From Alligator mississippiensis (taxonomy: Eukaryota; Chordata; Crocodylia; Alligatoridae): a stretch of DNA of 64,000 nucleotides. The DNA is taken from NCBI RefSeq assembly GCF_030867095.1, contig NC_081824.1, positions 118,986,162-119,050,161 on the forward strand. Direction: 5' to 3'. Shown in pieces: positions 20,996 to 34,700 of this stretch. The notes below the pieces were generated by a model. The model did not search any database and had not been told where the DNA came from. It worked only from the letters and a program-made list of their open reading frames with translations. The translations under genes were made by a program, and so were the position numbers. The number at the start of each line of letters is the position of its first letter. Position 1 is the first letter of the stretch.

Positions 20996-23265
20996 GAATG
21001 ATCCCCTGCAACTACTAGAAAATAAACCTGAGTCAATTGTATAATAAAGCCAATCCAAGTATAAAAATCTGTAAAGACAGATAGTATTGTTTCTTCTAAT
21101 ATGGGGCTAAGCTGTAGTTATGGGATCAGACTCATTAAGTACATTATGCAATATTCATTAAAACTAACAATTTATATCACCTGTCTGAAGAAAGAGGGGT
21201 GAGCTAATGGCAATTTTTAACAGCTGGAGAAAAAAGATAAAGCAGCTATTGGTACATCCCCCACAAAACAGCTGTTCAGAATCTCTTTAGATCCTTTAGC
21301 AAATGCTTTTCAGGACCATATGATACTGTTTGCAGTGAAACACTTGTGCTAGCAATCATTTGGGATTTTACTGTCCAGAAGCCTGAACCACAAGCCAAAT
21401 AGATTTGTATTGGAGAGAAAATTAACGAATTAATTTCAACACCATATTTTCCTCGTCGGTGGAGGGGTGGGAGGGCAGTGCACAGTCATGTGTCCTGAAT
21501 GCAAAATGACTTTGCATCCAGCAAATTGGAGTTATATGACAATTTTGTTGCCATGTCTTGTTAAGTGAGGCTTTCTTCAACTTGGGTCCTATGCATGTGC
21601 GCATTCCTGTACAATACTCTTGCATTGCCCCTTGCTACTTTTCTTCAGAAGTAGGCTTTGGGGCAGGATTTTCAAAAGTGATCAGCACTGGCCCATTAGA
21701 TCCTGTTTGTGTCAATGGGAATTTACTAGCTGACTGTAGGGGGTATGCCAGTGCTTGGTGCCTTTAGGAATATTCCACCCTGGATTTATAAGAAGAAACC
21801 ATGAGGAACTCATTGATTTTATAAGGTGTACTCAATACAAATGATCATTGAGCCATGTTAGTTGATACCATAGTTAATAAGCCTGATATCCACCTCTGTG
21901 CAACACTGATCAGAACAATCTATGAGTAATTTTAACTCAAAATAGGCTTTTTCTAGAAAGTGAGTATTTTGGAAGACCTGATCTCCTCCAGCTCCTCTAC
22001 AGCTTCTCCCTCAGTACATTGTCTTTCCCTGAACATATATAACAAATGGAATTGTTATGTTGTGGCTGAATTTCAGCAGCAATGTGATATAAAGAGGATA
22101 TTTTTTAAAAAATTGGTACAATTTAAACATAGGCATTATCTTTCTGTATACCCCCCTTGTAAGCCATGCTATTACCTAAACGTTCATCATCTGAAATGGT
22201 GATATTTCGCTCACTAATTTAGTACTGATTAAAAATACAGGCATTAAATTGCATGCATTGGATAAGAGACACATGACTATGATATTTCAGAACCTGATTT
22301 TTCTTTCCACTTAACACTTGTGTGACTTGAGTTTGGATTCACAAAAGAGTTCATCCATTACAATGCTGAGTGTTGTGATGCTAGCTAATTTTTTTCTGAA
22401 GAACTTAGTTCTTATTCTAGGGTGATCATCCTTTCTGTTTTAAACACTGATCCAGGCATCCTGTCAGTGTGTTCCTATAAATGCTTTTGTCCTGTGTTCA
22501 ATGGGATACACAGTACAGGTGTTTAAATCCTTTACTACCCCAATGAAAACAAGACTATATTCACTACTACCCCGTTCTTATGCAGTCTTGCACTCCATAC
22601 TCACCCCAAACTTAGTTGACCATCTCATCAGCAAAGCAGTGTCTTGTTTTGTGACCAGGAAAATATGGACACCTTGCATACCCATAAAAATCAGAAAAGA
22701 ATAAGGTCTAAAGTCTGCCACTCTTTGGAACAAGTGAACAAATATGTTTTTATACTTTTCAATGGAAATATGCCTTTAAGAAATGTCAGGAAGAGGGCAC
22801 AGCAAGGTGAATTTCTGAGCAGGTTGGAACTAAAGCTATTTTAGACAATATGCTCCCAGGGCAAGGACTCATTTTCTTTCCTTCAGTATTTGTTCTATCA
22901 GTCTTGATACTGTTTTCTTATTGACAAAACACCTTTGGAAAGGACCACAGGGGCTTTGATTTTTTTAAGTTTGCAGAGGTTTTATATTCTTGTTTTCTTT
23001 TGCTATCAATACACACTGACAACTGCTTCTTTATATAGTGTTAGCAAGTGATGACCATCTCTGTACTTACCAGTGGATTAATACTAATTTGAATTGAAGG
23101 ACTGTCACTATACTTCTGATGTCCAGCATGTCATACAGATCTCTTTGCTCTGTGGCAACAAGGCCCAGAACAAAGTGGGTTATGGAAAACTGACCTAACT
23201 TGTATACACTTTTCAGGCTGAATTATTTATTTTATGTTAAGAGGAAAGGATAAAAGAAAGCAGAA
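20996..23265. other. Intergenic, no gene seen
   Basis: No gene. There are old repeat traces at 21660-21770 ('GGATTTTCAAAAGTGATCAGCACTGG') and 22330-22385; the latter resembles 23346-23395 ('GATTCACAAAAG...TTGTGATGC' type). Confidence 0.45.
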
Positions 23266-23400
23266 GAGGATGGTTCAGGGGTTAGGGCCTGAGTGGAAAC
23301 CCAGGTTCAAAATCCTGCTCTGCCACAGGCCTCCCGTGTGACCTGGGGTCAGATTCACAAAAGGGCTTAATCATTGCAACCCTGTGTTGTGGTGCCTTGC
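23266..23400 (+). repeat. MIR-like SINE
   Basis: It reads 'AACCCAGGTTCAAAATCCTGCTCTGCCAC' (B-box region) then 'CCCGTGTGACCTGGGG', the MIR/CORE-SINE signature. The following body resembles 22330-22385. Confidence 0.55.
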
Positions 23401-26400
23401 TACATAATAGAATGCAGAACCCCATTTAGACATCCAGGCAATGTACTGGGAGAGTAATGTGGTGGGAGGGTATGGTGTCTTTGGAAGTTGGCATGCTGAA
23501 CAGAGTGGCAAATTAGTTAATAGGTAATGATGAGGTATGTGCCCTAAGCACTACCTGTCCTAGGTGGGCCCCAGAGAATGCCTCCCTCCCTCCGACTGGA
23601 AATTGCAGCTATGAACCCTCTCTGGTCAACAGACACCTACATTTGTCCATTCTCACAGGATGGGGTTGTTGGTGTATCAGCAGGCAGAAGACACCAGAAT
23701 GGTGAGACTACTGGTCTTCCCTTTTATCTACTGGCCAAGTGGATCAAACACTCTCTTAGTATGTGAGGAAGCTGTGCCCATTTGGTTCTGCTGCCTCTGG
23801 GAGAGGTGAATCTTCACCTTCCATCTCCCGGATGAATGCCCTATGAACCCGGCTGCAGAGGATCTCTCATTCCCTCCCATTGCAGTTGCTGTATTTTAAT
23901 AGAGTAGTTATTTTTTTGACCAGCAAAAGGGGAAGAAAGTGACTAGGATAACAGCCTAGCAGTTAAGGAATTATTCTTGAAGAAGAATTTATGAGGGATG
24001 ATACCTTCTTTTTAAAAAAAAAATCTATATATCTCTGTAAAATATATAGATATAGTTATAATGATATATAATTATATAGTTGGTATATATATCACCTAGC
24101 ATAAAACTTTCCATCCCACACCTTAACCACATTAAGAAACTGTGCACCCATTACAATAAATGCACCTGCTTCCTGTGCACCCACCCACTGCCCTTCCCTA
24201 ACCCAATCACAGTCCCTTAGTCCAAGCCCTGATTTTAGGTTTACATTCCCAGTTCATTCACTGCCCTTGTCACTATTGATGTCGCTGCCACTTCCACTGC
24301 TGCTGATCCTGTTGTTGTCTTCCTAGCTGTCTCCAGGCCCAGTTGCATTGTTGTCCTTTTCATTCTCCCTTCATTCTTCCCTTCCCAAGGGTGGGGGGGG
24401 GGCTGTTTGAACAGCCTGTTCCAAGTGCCCCTTTTCCAGGTGGGGTTGGTTGCATCTTCTCCACCCTCTCCCACCACTTTCTAGTAGTAGGACTGAAGTT
24501 TGCTCAGAAACATTTTAGCACAGTCTGTTTCCTTGAGCTCTGTGTGTCTGTACATCAGAAGGTTCCTGCATTGCCACAGGGCACCCCGATGCAGGACACA
24601 AACTGGTCGAAACGGGTTGTCGGGGACCCCTGCTGTTTAGGCAGGTGTCTGTTCAGTTTCTGCTCCAGGGAATGTTTAAGCATTTTGTATTCCACTGTTA
24701 TGGATGCAGGGGTGGAGGCCAAGTCTCCTGTTCCCTAGGTGAGGAATATGTAAGGTCATATTCAAGTTTTCTTGAAGTTAAGAGATGCAGGATCAAATCT
24801 CTAAGGCAAAGAAAATCAGATTGGTATCTCCTACATCCTGGGTGAGTGCTGTAAATATTAACCTATTGGATAAAGCAGGGGCCCAGATTTCTCAAGTGCT
24901 GAGGGAGTGTATGATCTACTTAGGCAGTGGATAAAAGGGAAGGGCAGCAGCCTCACCTTCTTAGCTGTGTTTTGGGAGCTTGCAACGTTAAGCCAGGGGT
25001 TCTCACTGGGATTTGAAGTCCCTGAAGCATTTGTTTGTGGGCAGCCAAGGGGCATTTTAATGGTGCTCATCCTCAACAGGACCAGTTGTTCTGTAGACTT
25101 TGACTGATTGACAGACCTTACCAGCAGCCCTGTGATCCATTGTTAAGGATAATTAACGTCCTTTGTAATTGGCTTAGTAGGTCAGCAGAGAATGCAGCCC
25201 CCTGAATTGATAACTATGTGCTGAATGTTATGGGAGATGATCAGTCATGAGGAGGACTGGCCTGACACATTTTACTGGCAAGAAAACTGGCAAGGCACAC
25301 TACATGCATCTCATTCAAGCTTGAATATGGTGGCACTACTGAGTTTTCCTTATTGTGACTTTGTGGGCACAAGGCATGTTATATTACACCTATCAAACAT
25401 AAAGGTGTGGTATATGCAGCTACCTGGTGCGATGTCCCGCCCATCAAGTAGCCCTCTTTGAACACAGCTTTCCAAATCCCTGAGTGAATCACTGCATTGG
25501 CCTAGATATGTTTGTGGAACTGGTCCCATACACCTCCTTGGTGAATAGGGACGAATAGCAGGTGTCTATATAACCTTAATAATGGTGCTCACATACTAAG
25601 ATAGCAAGCACTAAAGAAGTACTTGTGTGACACAGCACTGTGTTTCTGTTTTGTCTCTTGGAAATATTTGAAGACATAAAAGGGCAACTACCTCTGCAAC
25701 AGAGAAGATGAATTTAAAGCTGTGGTACTCAGAAACTACATCAAAACCAGATACAAATTGCTTGCCCTATCAACCACATTTTCTCTGACTGAAAATGCCA
25801 ATGGAGGCATAAATCGATGGCTGTGGAATGGCGATAGAAAAGCATGTGTGCCTTATATGCATCTCCACTGGTCTTTGGTTCAGAACTACACATAGGGAGA
25901 AGAGAACCAGAGCTGGGTTTGAGTTGTACAGCTTGAAGCTGACATTTCCCAAAAGCTTGAAGGTGTGTGGATCCAGGATTTGGGCTGGTCCCATACTTAT
26001 TGAGAACTAAATCTAGTGGAGTAAAGCAGTTTCCCTCTCTTTGAGAAACAACTCATGAATTTAGAAGTTTCAGCAGCAGAATACCTCTATCAGTTTAAAA
26101 ATAAACTGAAAGAGGCGGTTCCTTTCCAACCTCTGTCTGTCGTAGCTATATTATGGAACCAAATCTCACTGCCTCATCCAGAGCAATGGCCTTGGCAAAG
26201 GCTCAAAATGTCAAGCAATAAGGAGCTTTTCCAGTTAAGCTGATGTTTGCTGTAATGCATTTCATTGTGACACAAGCACAATACTGTGCTTCCAGTCTCT
26301 GCTTTCTTTTAGCCGCAGCTCTCTCAGCAATCTGAACCTCACCAAAATGTGCCTGGTGTTTATGTGAGCTCAAAAGGCTCATCTGCTCTCTGGAACAGCA

Positions 26401-27489
26401 TGGATCTGAAAGGACTATGTTCAGATAATCAAAAAGGGCTGGGCTCTAAAATTAAATCAAATTAAAGAGAGGATAGAAGAGTCTGACTCACTGATTGGAT
26501 TTTGATGTTGTGTTTGAAAGAGAGAGAAGAGCAAGCAATTTGTCTAAAACTCTAGCCTCTTTCTGAAAGGCACTAAAGGAGACTGCCCAGAGTACTAATG
26601 CAGATCAGAAAACTGACAACAAAGTTTCCAGTTGAATAATGCTAATGCTACATGCCATAGAGAAATAGGGCCTAACTAGAGAACCGCTATTATTCATTTT
26701 GTGTTTCAGCAAAACCTTTCTTCCTTTTGAATGCAGGTAACTGTGAGCAATGACCTGCTTTTGCCTTCTGTTCCCTTCCATGGAAAATTGGCATCTCCAG
26801 ACTAACCTCTTCACATTGCATTAGCAACATACAATTGATGTTGGTCTCCTGCTCTTTTTGGTAGGCACTTGGTTGTATTTTAGTGTTTATTGCTCCCTCT
26901 AATTGGCTTAAATTATATATAGGAAGAATATAAATATGGGTATAAAAGCCCACTTGGACTCTTAAAAAGAGAAAATAATGGCTAGAGAAGGTCTGGCTAG
27001 CGTCTTGAACATCTGTGCTCTTTTGAGACACGAAGAAGCCTATAGGTTTCCTGCTTTGTTGCTCGTGAGTTTCTTAACATAGTTTATGGGAGCTAGTGTT
27101 TGTCAGTGCCCCAAACACAGAAACTCCTTGTGGGGCCCTATGACACCAGTCCTGAAAGTACATTGCCTGATTTGCAAAATCCTGAGTGAGCAACACAGGA
27201 GTGAAGCAGCACAGAACCAGTGAACAGGCCAGCAAACACAAGAATTTGAGTGGGGAGTTTGCTCAGACACTTTTTTTCTTACCCTTAGTTCACCTTTTCT
27301 TCCCTGTAAGCTTGCTCAGTGGAAGCAGGTGAAGGGAGGTGTAGCAGCAGAAGAGAAAGAAGGACTCAGCAGGAAAATCTATAGGATGGTGGAAAACATC
27401 ACAGTACCAAAGCCCTTGCTAGTCCTTCCTCTGCCTGTGCGTGTTCAGGCTCTGTCCAGACAGGGGCACTGACTACAAAGGCTTCCACC
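23401..27489. other. Intergenic, no gene seen
   Basis: No gene is recognised. An AT-rich microsatellite-like tract lies at 24020-24095 and a G-run at about 24391-24401. Several open frames of 60-130 codons here show no domain or composition expected of real proteins. Confidence 0.45.
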
Positions 27490-27504
27490 CAGGTTCTGGT
27501 CTGG

Positions 27505-27660
27505 CTTTGCAGGCAGTCCCATGCCAGGGACAGTCAGGTGGATGGATGCTTGCAGTGTGAAAGGTGCCTCCTGGTGGATTCTCTCAGGAATCAGGTCAGG
27601 GAGCTTCTGGAGGAGGTGGATATGCTAGAAAGATCCATAAGCACGAGGTCTTCATCAGCG
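27505..27660 (+). mobile_element. CR1 LINE ORF1 fragment
   Basis: The + frame from 27538 gives MDGCLQCERCLLVDSLRNQV followed by a leucine/glutamate-rich heptad stretch (RELLEEVDMLERSIS). The CxxC pair plus coiled coil resembles the N-terminal region of CR1 ORF1 in reptiles. The similarity stops near 27660, where the sequence becomes GC-rich and unrelated. Confidence 0.5.
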
Positions 27661-28985
27661 GTGCACCAGGGACTAGACCCTCCTGCTCTAGTGGCTGGTG
27701 GTGGTGGCAGAGGAGCAGAAGGCACAGATCAGGCATGGGAGCAAAGGGGGCTGAGGACATTGCCTAGGCGTAGTCATGAGACCGGGAGCAGCAGGACCAC
27801 TGGGCCTGCATGGAAGCCCTGGAGTGGGGGCACCTGGAGCAGCTTTGGCAGCAGGGGGATGCCAACTGCTAGGCAATGGACACCCTCCTGGCCCTGGTGG
27901 CTGTATACATGCCCCCCACTGTCCAGCCCCTGCCCGCGGCCCCACAGGACCCTTGGGTCCCATCCACTGCCCCACAGCAGGCTCCCACCTGGCCCAGGAA
28001 GGAGGTCTTTTGGTGCTTTTTGCCCACCAGACCCCCGGCCCAGCCCTTGCTCTGGACCTGCTGCCACCTGCCTGGGCTTAGACCTGCCACTCTCTCCTCG
28101 ACATGAAGACCCAGCTGTGCATGAGGTTGCCACCCACTGGGATTGCTGTGGCCTCTGGACCCATGGGGGAACATGCAGGGACTGGGGTGCTGGGCACCTG
28201 CCCTGGAGCTGTGCCTCCTAGGCCCCCCACAGCCCCCTGACTTTGGGTTTGAACACCCAAATTATTGTATATAGTTTCCCACTTGTAAGCAGGTTTTTAT
28301 TGTTGGTGGGTGGGGAGGGTGGTGGAGGTTCTGTTTGTTGAGGGGGGAGGGATGGGGGTGTGGGTTGTGAGGGTAATAACATTTTTTTGTTTCACCCATG
28401 TGCATATCCTGAGAGTGGTACTAGGGGTGGGCAGGGGGCAGGAGGTGTGTGGGTGGCAGGGCAGGCATTTTGGAGCATGGAGCAGTAACACAGTTGGAGC
28501 ATGAAGCAAAAGTAGGGGGGCAGCCAGGGCTTCCTGCAGCTGGTGCCCTGGTCCCCACTGGTAGGTAGGGGGTGCATGGTGGGGCCAGCAGGGCCAGAAC
28601 CATGCAGGAGCATGGGCCACTGGACACTGCTGGCAGAGGCAGGGGCAGCCCTGGCATGGGTAGGCAGGGTGGGCAAGGAGGGAGCTGGCCCTGTGCTGGG
28701 CATGTGGCTCCTGGGCAGGGAAGGGGCTGGCTGGGGATCAGAGTTTCCAAGATAGCTGCCAAGTGCTGGCAGCTGGGTCTGGCTTCAACATTGCTGCCAA
28801 GTGCTGGCAGCCATGTGGCAGAGGCTGGAACATCCCCCAATGGCCATAGGGGCACATGGTAGCACTGGAGGGACTTGGGACTAACTTTAGTTCCAAGTCT
28901 CTGTACATGTAGACACCTGCCAGAAATCACTTAATGCACATTAGCTTAACGCACATTGAATTTAGTTGTGCTTATTTACACATGC
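27661..28985 (+). mobile_element. Composite GC-rich DNA-transposon-derived block
   Basis: A GC-rich block distinct from its AT-rich flanks. One frame reads on as ...DTLLALVAVYMPPTVQPLPA and ...QDPWVPST, low-complexity Pro-rich protein of the sort seen in the accessory ORF of crocodilian DNA transposons, but this is from memory of style only. The right end (28896-28985) carries 'GTACATGTAGACACC' and 'CACATGCAGATGCACCC', MITE-type termini. The family is uncertain and it is not a host gene. Confidence 0.4.
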
Positions 28986-29034
28986 AGATGCACCCTTCCT
29001 GCATGAGAGAGAGAGAGAACAATAAACTGCTAGT

Positions 29035-29475
29035 TAAGATCATAAATCAGGAATGGATATCTTGAGTCAGCAAGTCCAGTCTCCTGTTATTGCAGACAGA
29101 CATATTTAATAATCCCATTCATAAATTTATCAAGGTCTTACAACTAATTATTTTTTTCTTCCTACTGCCCTTCATGGAAGGATGTTCCAGAGGTTTGATC
29201 CTTTGATGGTTAGACACTTTCTTCTAATTTCCAACCTAAAATATATTCATGGCCAATAACCTTTTTGTTAACACTTGTTTAGGTTAACTTGCTTTTATTT
29301 TTCTCCAGTGTTTATCTCCCAGATATATTTATTCATATCTCCTCTCAGTCTTCATTTACGTAGGCTAAGCAAGCCAAACTCTTTTAGTCTGCTCCTGCAA
29401 GATTCCATTCCTTTGATCAGTCTAGCAGCCATTTCTGTGCCTTTTTCATTTAAATTCACCTTTCTTAAAGGTTAA
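29035..29475 (-). mobile_element. Old CR1 LINE 3' region
   Basis: On the + strand the words 'AGTCCAGTCTCCTG', 'TTCTTCTAATTTCCAACCTAAA', 'CATATCTCCTCTCAGTCTTC' and 'TAGGCTAAGCAAGCCAAACTCTTTTA' are the reverse of the CR1 ORF2 C-terminus/3' UTR region. The copy is strongly diverged, hence older than the CR1 tail at 42900. Confidence 0.7.
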
Positions 29476-31315
29476 TTCAACTTAAAAGCAACTTAGATTG
29501 TGAAAGTCAGAAAGGAATCTCTGTAGTCTTGCATATGCCTGCCTCCACACCAAATTTAAATCTCCTGATGCTGATTAACAATAATGTGTACTGCAGAAGT
29601 TCTGAAAGGCCCAGCCCCACTGTGGTAGCAGTTCCATACGTATATAACAGAGACTGTCCTTGTCCTGAAGTACTTCCAGTGTGAACAGAAGATGAAAACC
29701 AGCAGATGAATACAAGAAATTGAGCTGCCTATGATCATCAGGGCAAGGAGGGGTCAGGGTAAACCAGCTACCTCATCATCATCGAGCATTTTATAGGTGT
29801 CCTGGCAGACAAGGGTTTGGAGACTAGATTTGAAAGAGGATGAGGCGAATGCCATGATGAGTGCCTACTGACACTGCTGAGTGCCATGCTTATAACCTCT
29901 GCTGCCCACATTGCATCAGCTCCAAACTTGATCTAGGTAAAGCAAGCCAGTCATTCCTTTAATATTATACTCCACATTATACTTGTAGAGGATGTGGTAT
30001 TTGCCTGTTTAAGGTCTTTAAGCCCCGCGAGACTTTCTAAAGGCAACTGCAGCCCTACAGTGACAGAGCCTGATAGTAATTCCCTGAGCAGAGAGACATA
30101 GTTAACCATGTAAGTCTGAAGTGAAGTAGAAGGCGGGCTAGGTGCAAATCTACCCTGCCTTCTAGTAAGTCCCAGCTAACCTCTGTCTCCTCTTTGCTCT
30201 ATTGGAAGTACTTTGGATGATTTGTATTTCTGTTTTGGGTTAGGGACAGTGATCATTAAGGGGCTGCATTTAATCAGCTTCTACTTTTAAAGCCCCGCTG
30301 CACTTAGCGCTTGATGTGAGACCATTTATCACAGCCAACTATATGCCCTGTATCCTCTCTTACAGCAATGAAGAGAGCAAAAATCATTACAAGAAGCAAT
30401 TGCAGCCCTGGTGCATTCACTACGGGCTATTAGACTACCTGCCAGTTACAAGACTTCTTCTATATCACTTGGGTGACACACAGCAGAGTTTTCTCAAAAC
30501 CTACTGCATTCTTAAATGAGTGATACTCTACTTGGAGGGTAAACATTGAACCAGTGCTGCAGCACTGGGGAAAGGAAGAGCATGGGTACTGTGCTCTTCC
30601 TTTGTGTGTGTTTTGAATGAGACCTGAAACTGAAACCTAACCTAACACCTCTGACAAGAATAGGAATGTTAATTATGGAGTCCTGCCCAATTCCAAAACA
30701 GGTGCTTAGTACAATCTCTGCACTTAAATGCCTTTGTAGTTTTGGCTAGATACAGCATTCTTCTTTTACTGACCTAAAGTGTTGCTGTGTGGAAATAGCT
30801 GCAGTATTTCATCCCAAAGATTGCTACATTTCAGTGGAGTATGAAAAAAAAATGATCCCTTTGAAGCCTTTGCCAGATTCAAAGGGGTGTGCTGATGCTC
30901 AAGTAATTAATGAGTCCAAAGCAATTGGGAGGAAAGCACCACAAAAATGTAAAGTAGGGTTGTTTTCCCCCAACCAAATTTCATTAAAGTTGCAGGCTTG
31001 GGTCACTGAGTAATTTAAATGTGTATTGATGTTTAAGAATGTTATAGTATCCAAAAGTAACTTGACTGCCCACAAGGAAGCCAGGAAGTCTAGAATGAAG
31101 ATTAAGTGTACAAGAACTCACACTTTAAATGTACTGATGTTGCTGGTTGAGGTAGCCAAGGTACCTATTTCTTCCTCTTGCTGATGTCCCAAGGCCCACC
31201 TGTCTATCCCTTTACATACAGCTTCAATAGATTTGCCAGGTTTCCACCAGGTTTGTCAACCTAAAAACATTCTTTTACATACAGCCAAACTTTTTCACTG
31301 ACACATTTTCACTGA
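29476..31315. other. Intergenic, no gene seen
   Basis: No gene or well-preserved repeat is recognised. Confidence 0.45.
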
Positions 31316-31317
31316 TA

Positions 31318-31788
31318 CAGGTTTCCCTTGCTTTATGCTTTACATGTGTTCCTAGAAAATGGTGCTTAACTCAAATTTGCATAAAGGGAAACCACTTTAC
31401 AATGTAACAAATAGGGATATGTTCCAAGACCTCGACTGTACTGACCTCCAGATCCTTTTCTACCACTTTTACAAGACAATTTTGGTACTTGCCAACAGCA
31501 GACAAAAGCAGTACACAAAAGCACAGGGCACTATCATAAGGGGAATGACAACCACAGAAACACGCATCGCAGACAATGAGCGAGGAGCACAGATCCACAT
31601 AAGAGACTACATTTTGGTGCATGTCACTCCCACAGTGCACCACACAAAGCCGCTGACTGGGGGCTTCCAACACACCAATCACATAAGAGTGAATTTACCT
31701 CACATATAACTAATTTTTGGTATAAAAAGGGTAATTGCATAAGAGCGAATTCTCACATACAGAACCCGCATAAAGCAAGTGAAACCTG
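31318..31788. mobile_element. Tc1/mariner-superfamily (pogo/Tigger-like) non-autonomous element
   Basis: The ends CAGGTTTCCCTTGCTTTATGC (left) and its inverse at the right match 20 of 21 bases. Both sides are flanked by TA (31316-31317 and 31789-31790), the target duplication of this superfamily. It is 471 bp long. The 116-codon open frame inside (31359-31709) has no DDE motif and looks like chance. Confidence 0.8.
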
Positions 31789-31790
31789 TA

Positions 31791-34700
31791 TATATGTTTT
31801 ACATAGTGTAAATCTAACTCTTCTACTGGGCTCTGCCCTGCTGCCAGGTGCCAATTAGAAGGGCTAGGTTCAAATTCAGGGGCTTAACACCAAACTTACT
31901 TAAAAAGTAAAAACATTTGTCAGTAAAAAGTTTGCAATAAAAAAATGTTTTGACTGCAACAAAGATTTTACACTGTGCTGTTCCCCCTCTCCACCATGGC
32001 CCCACTACTTACTCCCATAGCATGCTTCCCCTCCAGTATTACCCACACTGGCCCCACTCCCCACATCCCAGCATGGATCCCTAAAGAAACCTACCTGCAA
32101 CCCAAGCAGCATGGGACATGAGGATGTTATGAAGTGTGCAGGGGGGATGATGTGGACAGTTGTAAGGTGTGCAGGAAGCAGGCATGCCATAAGTGGCACA
32201 GGCAGCCCTCTGCATGTGGCACATGGCAGATCACAGAGAGAGCGGGAAGCACAGCAGCAGATAGGGCAGAAAGCAGAGCAATGGATCAGGCAGGGAACAC
32301 AGGCCAGGGAGCAGAAAGTAGAGCAGATGATTGGGCAGGGGAAGGGGATTGGAGTGGTATTTAGGGAGGGGGTGAGGCTAATATGGGGTAAATCTGCCAA
32401 AAAGGTGGCCCCAGCTGCTTTACTTTATGCTGCAGTCAGCTGTGTAGACATAGTCTTGAATTCTTGCTTCAGCTTCACAGCTATGTCCACAAGGTGGCAG
32501 CAACTGTCTTCTTGACCAAGGAAAGCAGCTTGCAGAAGTTTTGTGTTCTTGCAAAACCCGGTTTATCAAGGGCTTGTGCCTTGTGTTGGCATACACAACA
32601 ATGCAGAGGGGGCATGCTTGCATTTTACATCTCACGTGATGCAGGGATAAGTGCCTACAGGATGTGGAGAGTCAGTCCTGTGGTGTTTTTAAACAGCAAC
32701 AGTGTGATGTCACGTTTTCTCCTGTTCATCTCTGATTTTACATGAATAGAAAACATTTTGCTTAAAACACCAGAGACAAGAAAGCAAGCTTAGCATTCAT
32801 GTGGTTAGAGAGACAGAGGTAGGGCAAAGAAGTCTTCCACATGAGTCGGTCACTGGCTGGGGCAGAAAATAGTCCTTTCATCTTTAACTCAGAAAGATAA
32901 TCTTCTCCCACAGGAGACCAACAGATGAGGGAATCAAAAATAGAGCAACCTTTTGGTGTTTTGCCCACACCCTCCTATTGTGTGGGCAGAGTTTATTCCT
33001 TTGTGAAAGGAGCACTCAGGCCAGCACTCAGGCATTTCATAATAAAGGCTCTAGGCCCTTTTGCTAGTAGTAGGATGTGTTGTAAGAGCTTTACAGCCAG
33101 GACTATGCAGTGTAGATGAGCCCAATGGTCCCTTCTCCCAGCAAATCCTCTGAGAATGGCTCCATGGAGCTGCCCTTTGGGGGCCTGCCAACTTCTGAAT
33201 GTGCCCTTTGCAGCTGTGTAGCACAGCTGAGGGTCACAGGCTCTTGCTCACACTTCTACCTAGGTCTGTAAGCTTTACCCAGTAAAAACATTTGAAGGGA
33301 AGAACTAAAAGGGAACTGGAAAGAATCAGAAGTTTCTCAAGTTCCCTTTTTGTTAACAATCAAGCCATTACTGGAAAGAAGGGCGATGTGTATCAGCCTT
33401 GAACAAGTGACTTTTACGGGAAAGGCTCTGTTTTACATGAGTAATCCTATGTGCTGTCCTAGGTACCTCTAGCAATTGTGTAAAAGAAAGTGAATATGTA
33501 ATGCATCCTTATGGGGTGAAGTGAGCATGAGGGGCAGGGAGAATCATGAACAGTAGCTCTCCACACAGAAAGAGTGTGTGCATGAGGAGGTTTTGCCCAT
33601 CTCTTGTAGCTCCCCATGGTACATGGCCTCCATGCGCACTGGGGAAGCACATATAACAACAACTGGAATTCCCTTTCACAGTAAGCTGTCTGCAAACCCT
33701 TTTTGGGCTCTGGCAAGAACTGGAATGATAGCAACACCCTCCTTTCTCAGCCCTAAGGTTTGCTAATACTGCCCTAGACTTCCTCTTACCCTTGGTGACA
33801 TAGCATACAAATTTGACCAAATCCAGCCCAGGACTTTATTACTGTAAATGATAAATACCCTTCAATTGTCTGTAGCCAGATTATTCCAGCACTGGATTTC
33901 TAGGGCTATGGGGCAGCACTGGGGAGGGAGGCATGCTTCAAAGTTTGTCATAAACCTGTCTGTGCCCGTGTAATCCCAATTACCTTGGTATAGAACAAAG
34001 GCACAGAACTCTGCAAAATTGCAGAGCCTCTGCTGTTCATTCTGGCTTTAAATTACAACAGACATCAATAGATTTAACCTTCAGGGATATTTCCCACTCC
34101 TTTGTTCTTTTTTTGTGTCCCTTTGTTATCAGAAAAAGGGGAATAGAGAGAGTTGTTCCGTTTGATTTGAAAACAAGATCATATCTTTTTACCAGCAGCT
34201 AAAAATCAGCATTGGCCCAAGTTTTAAAGTCATTAGTGATTTGGGGTTCTCTCAATTTTTGGTGCCCAAGAGACATCTGAAAGGAGCCTCATTTTTGAAG
34301 ATGGGTGCTCAGCATTTTCTGACTATCAAACTGCTTAGTGGTGTATCGAATCAGTTGCCTAAAATATATATAATGAGTTGACTATTGGATGAGAATTTGG
34401 GCCAATGGGCCAATTATCAAGCACAGCTAACATTTCAGACCATATATGAAGCCATTGGTTTGTATCTGTTCTTTAAACCTACTGATTCAACTTCCCTTAT
34501 GCATATGGGAACTCTGCAAATACCATGTGGCCCATGCACTGCAGCTATGATTTCTGACCCTGAGGAGTAAGTGTGAGGAGGAGGGAAACCCAGAGTTTAC
34601 AGACCTAAAGGAGATCAGTGGTTGATTTGGTCCAGTAATAAACAACATACACACAAAATACTGCAATGAAAGAACTATTTCCAGACCCACACATCATGAA

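Noticed and set aside
31359-31709. 116-codon + frame inside the pogo-like element
   Set aside because: No DDE transposase motif or helix-turn-helix; the element is only 471 bp, so this is chance.
32111-32515. 134-codon + frame
   Set aside because: It covers an imperfect tandem repeat rich in Gln/Glu/Gly; no recognisable fold and no splice-linked partner.
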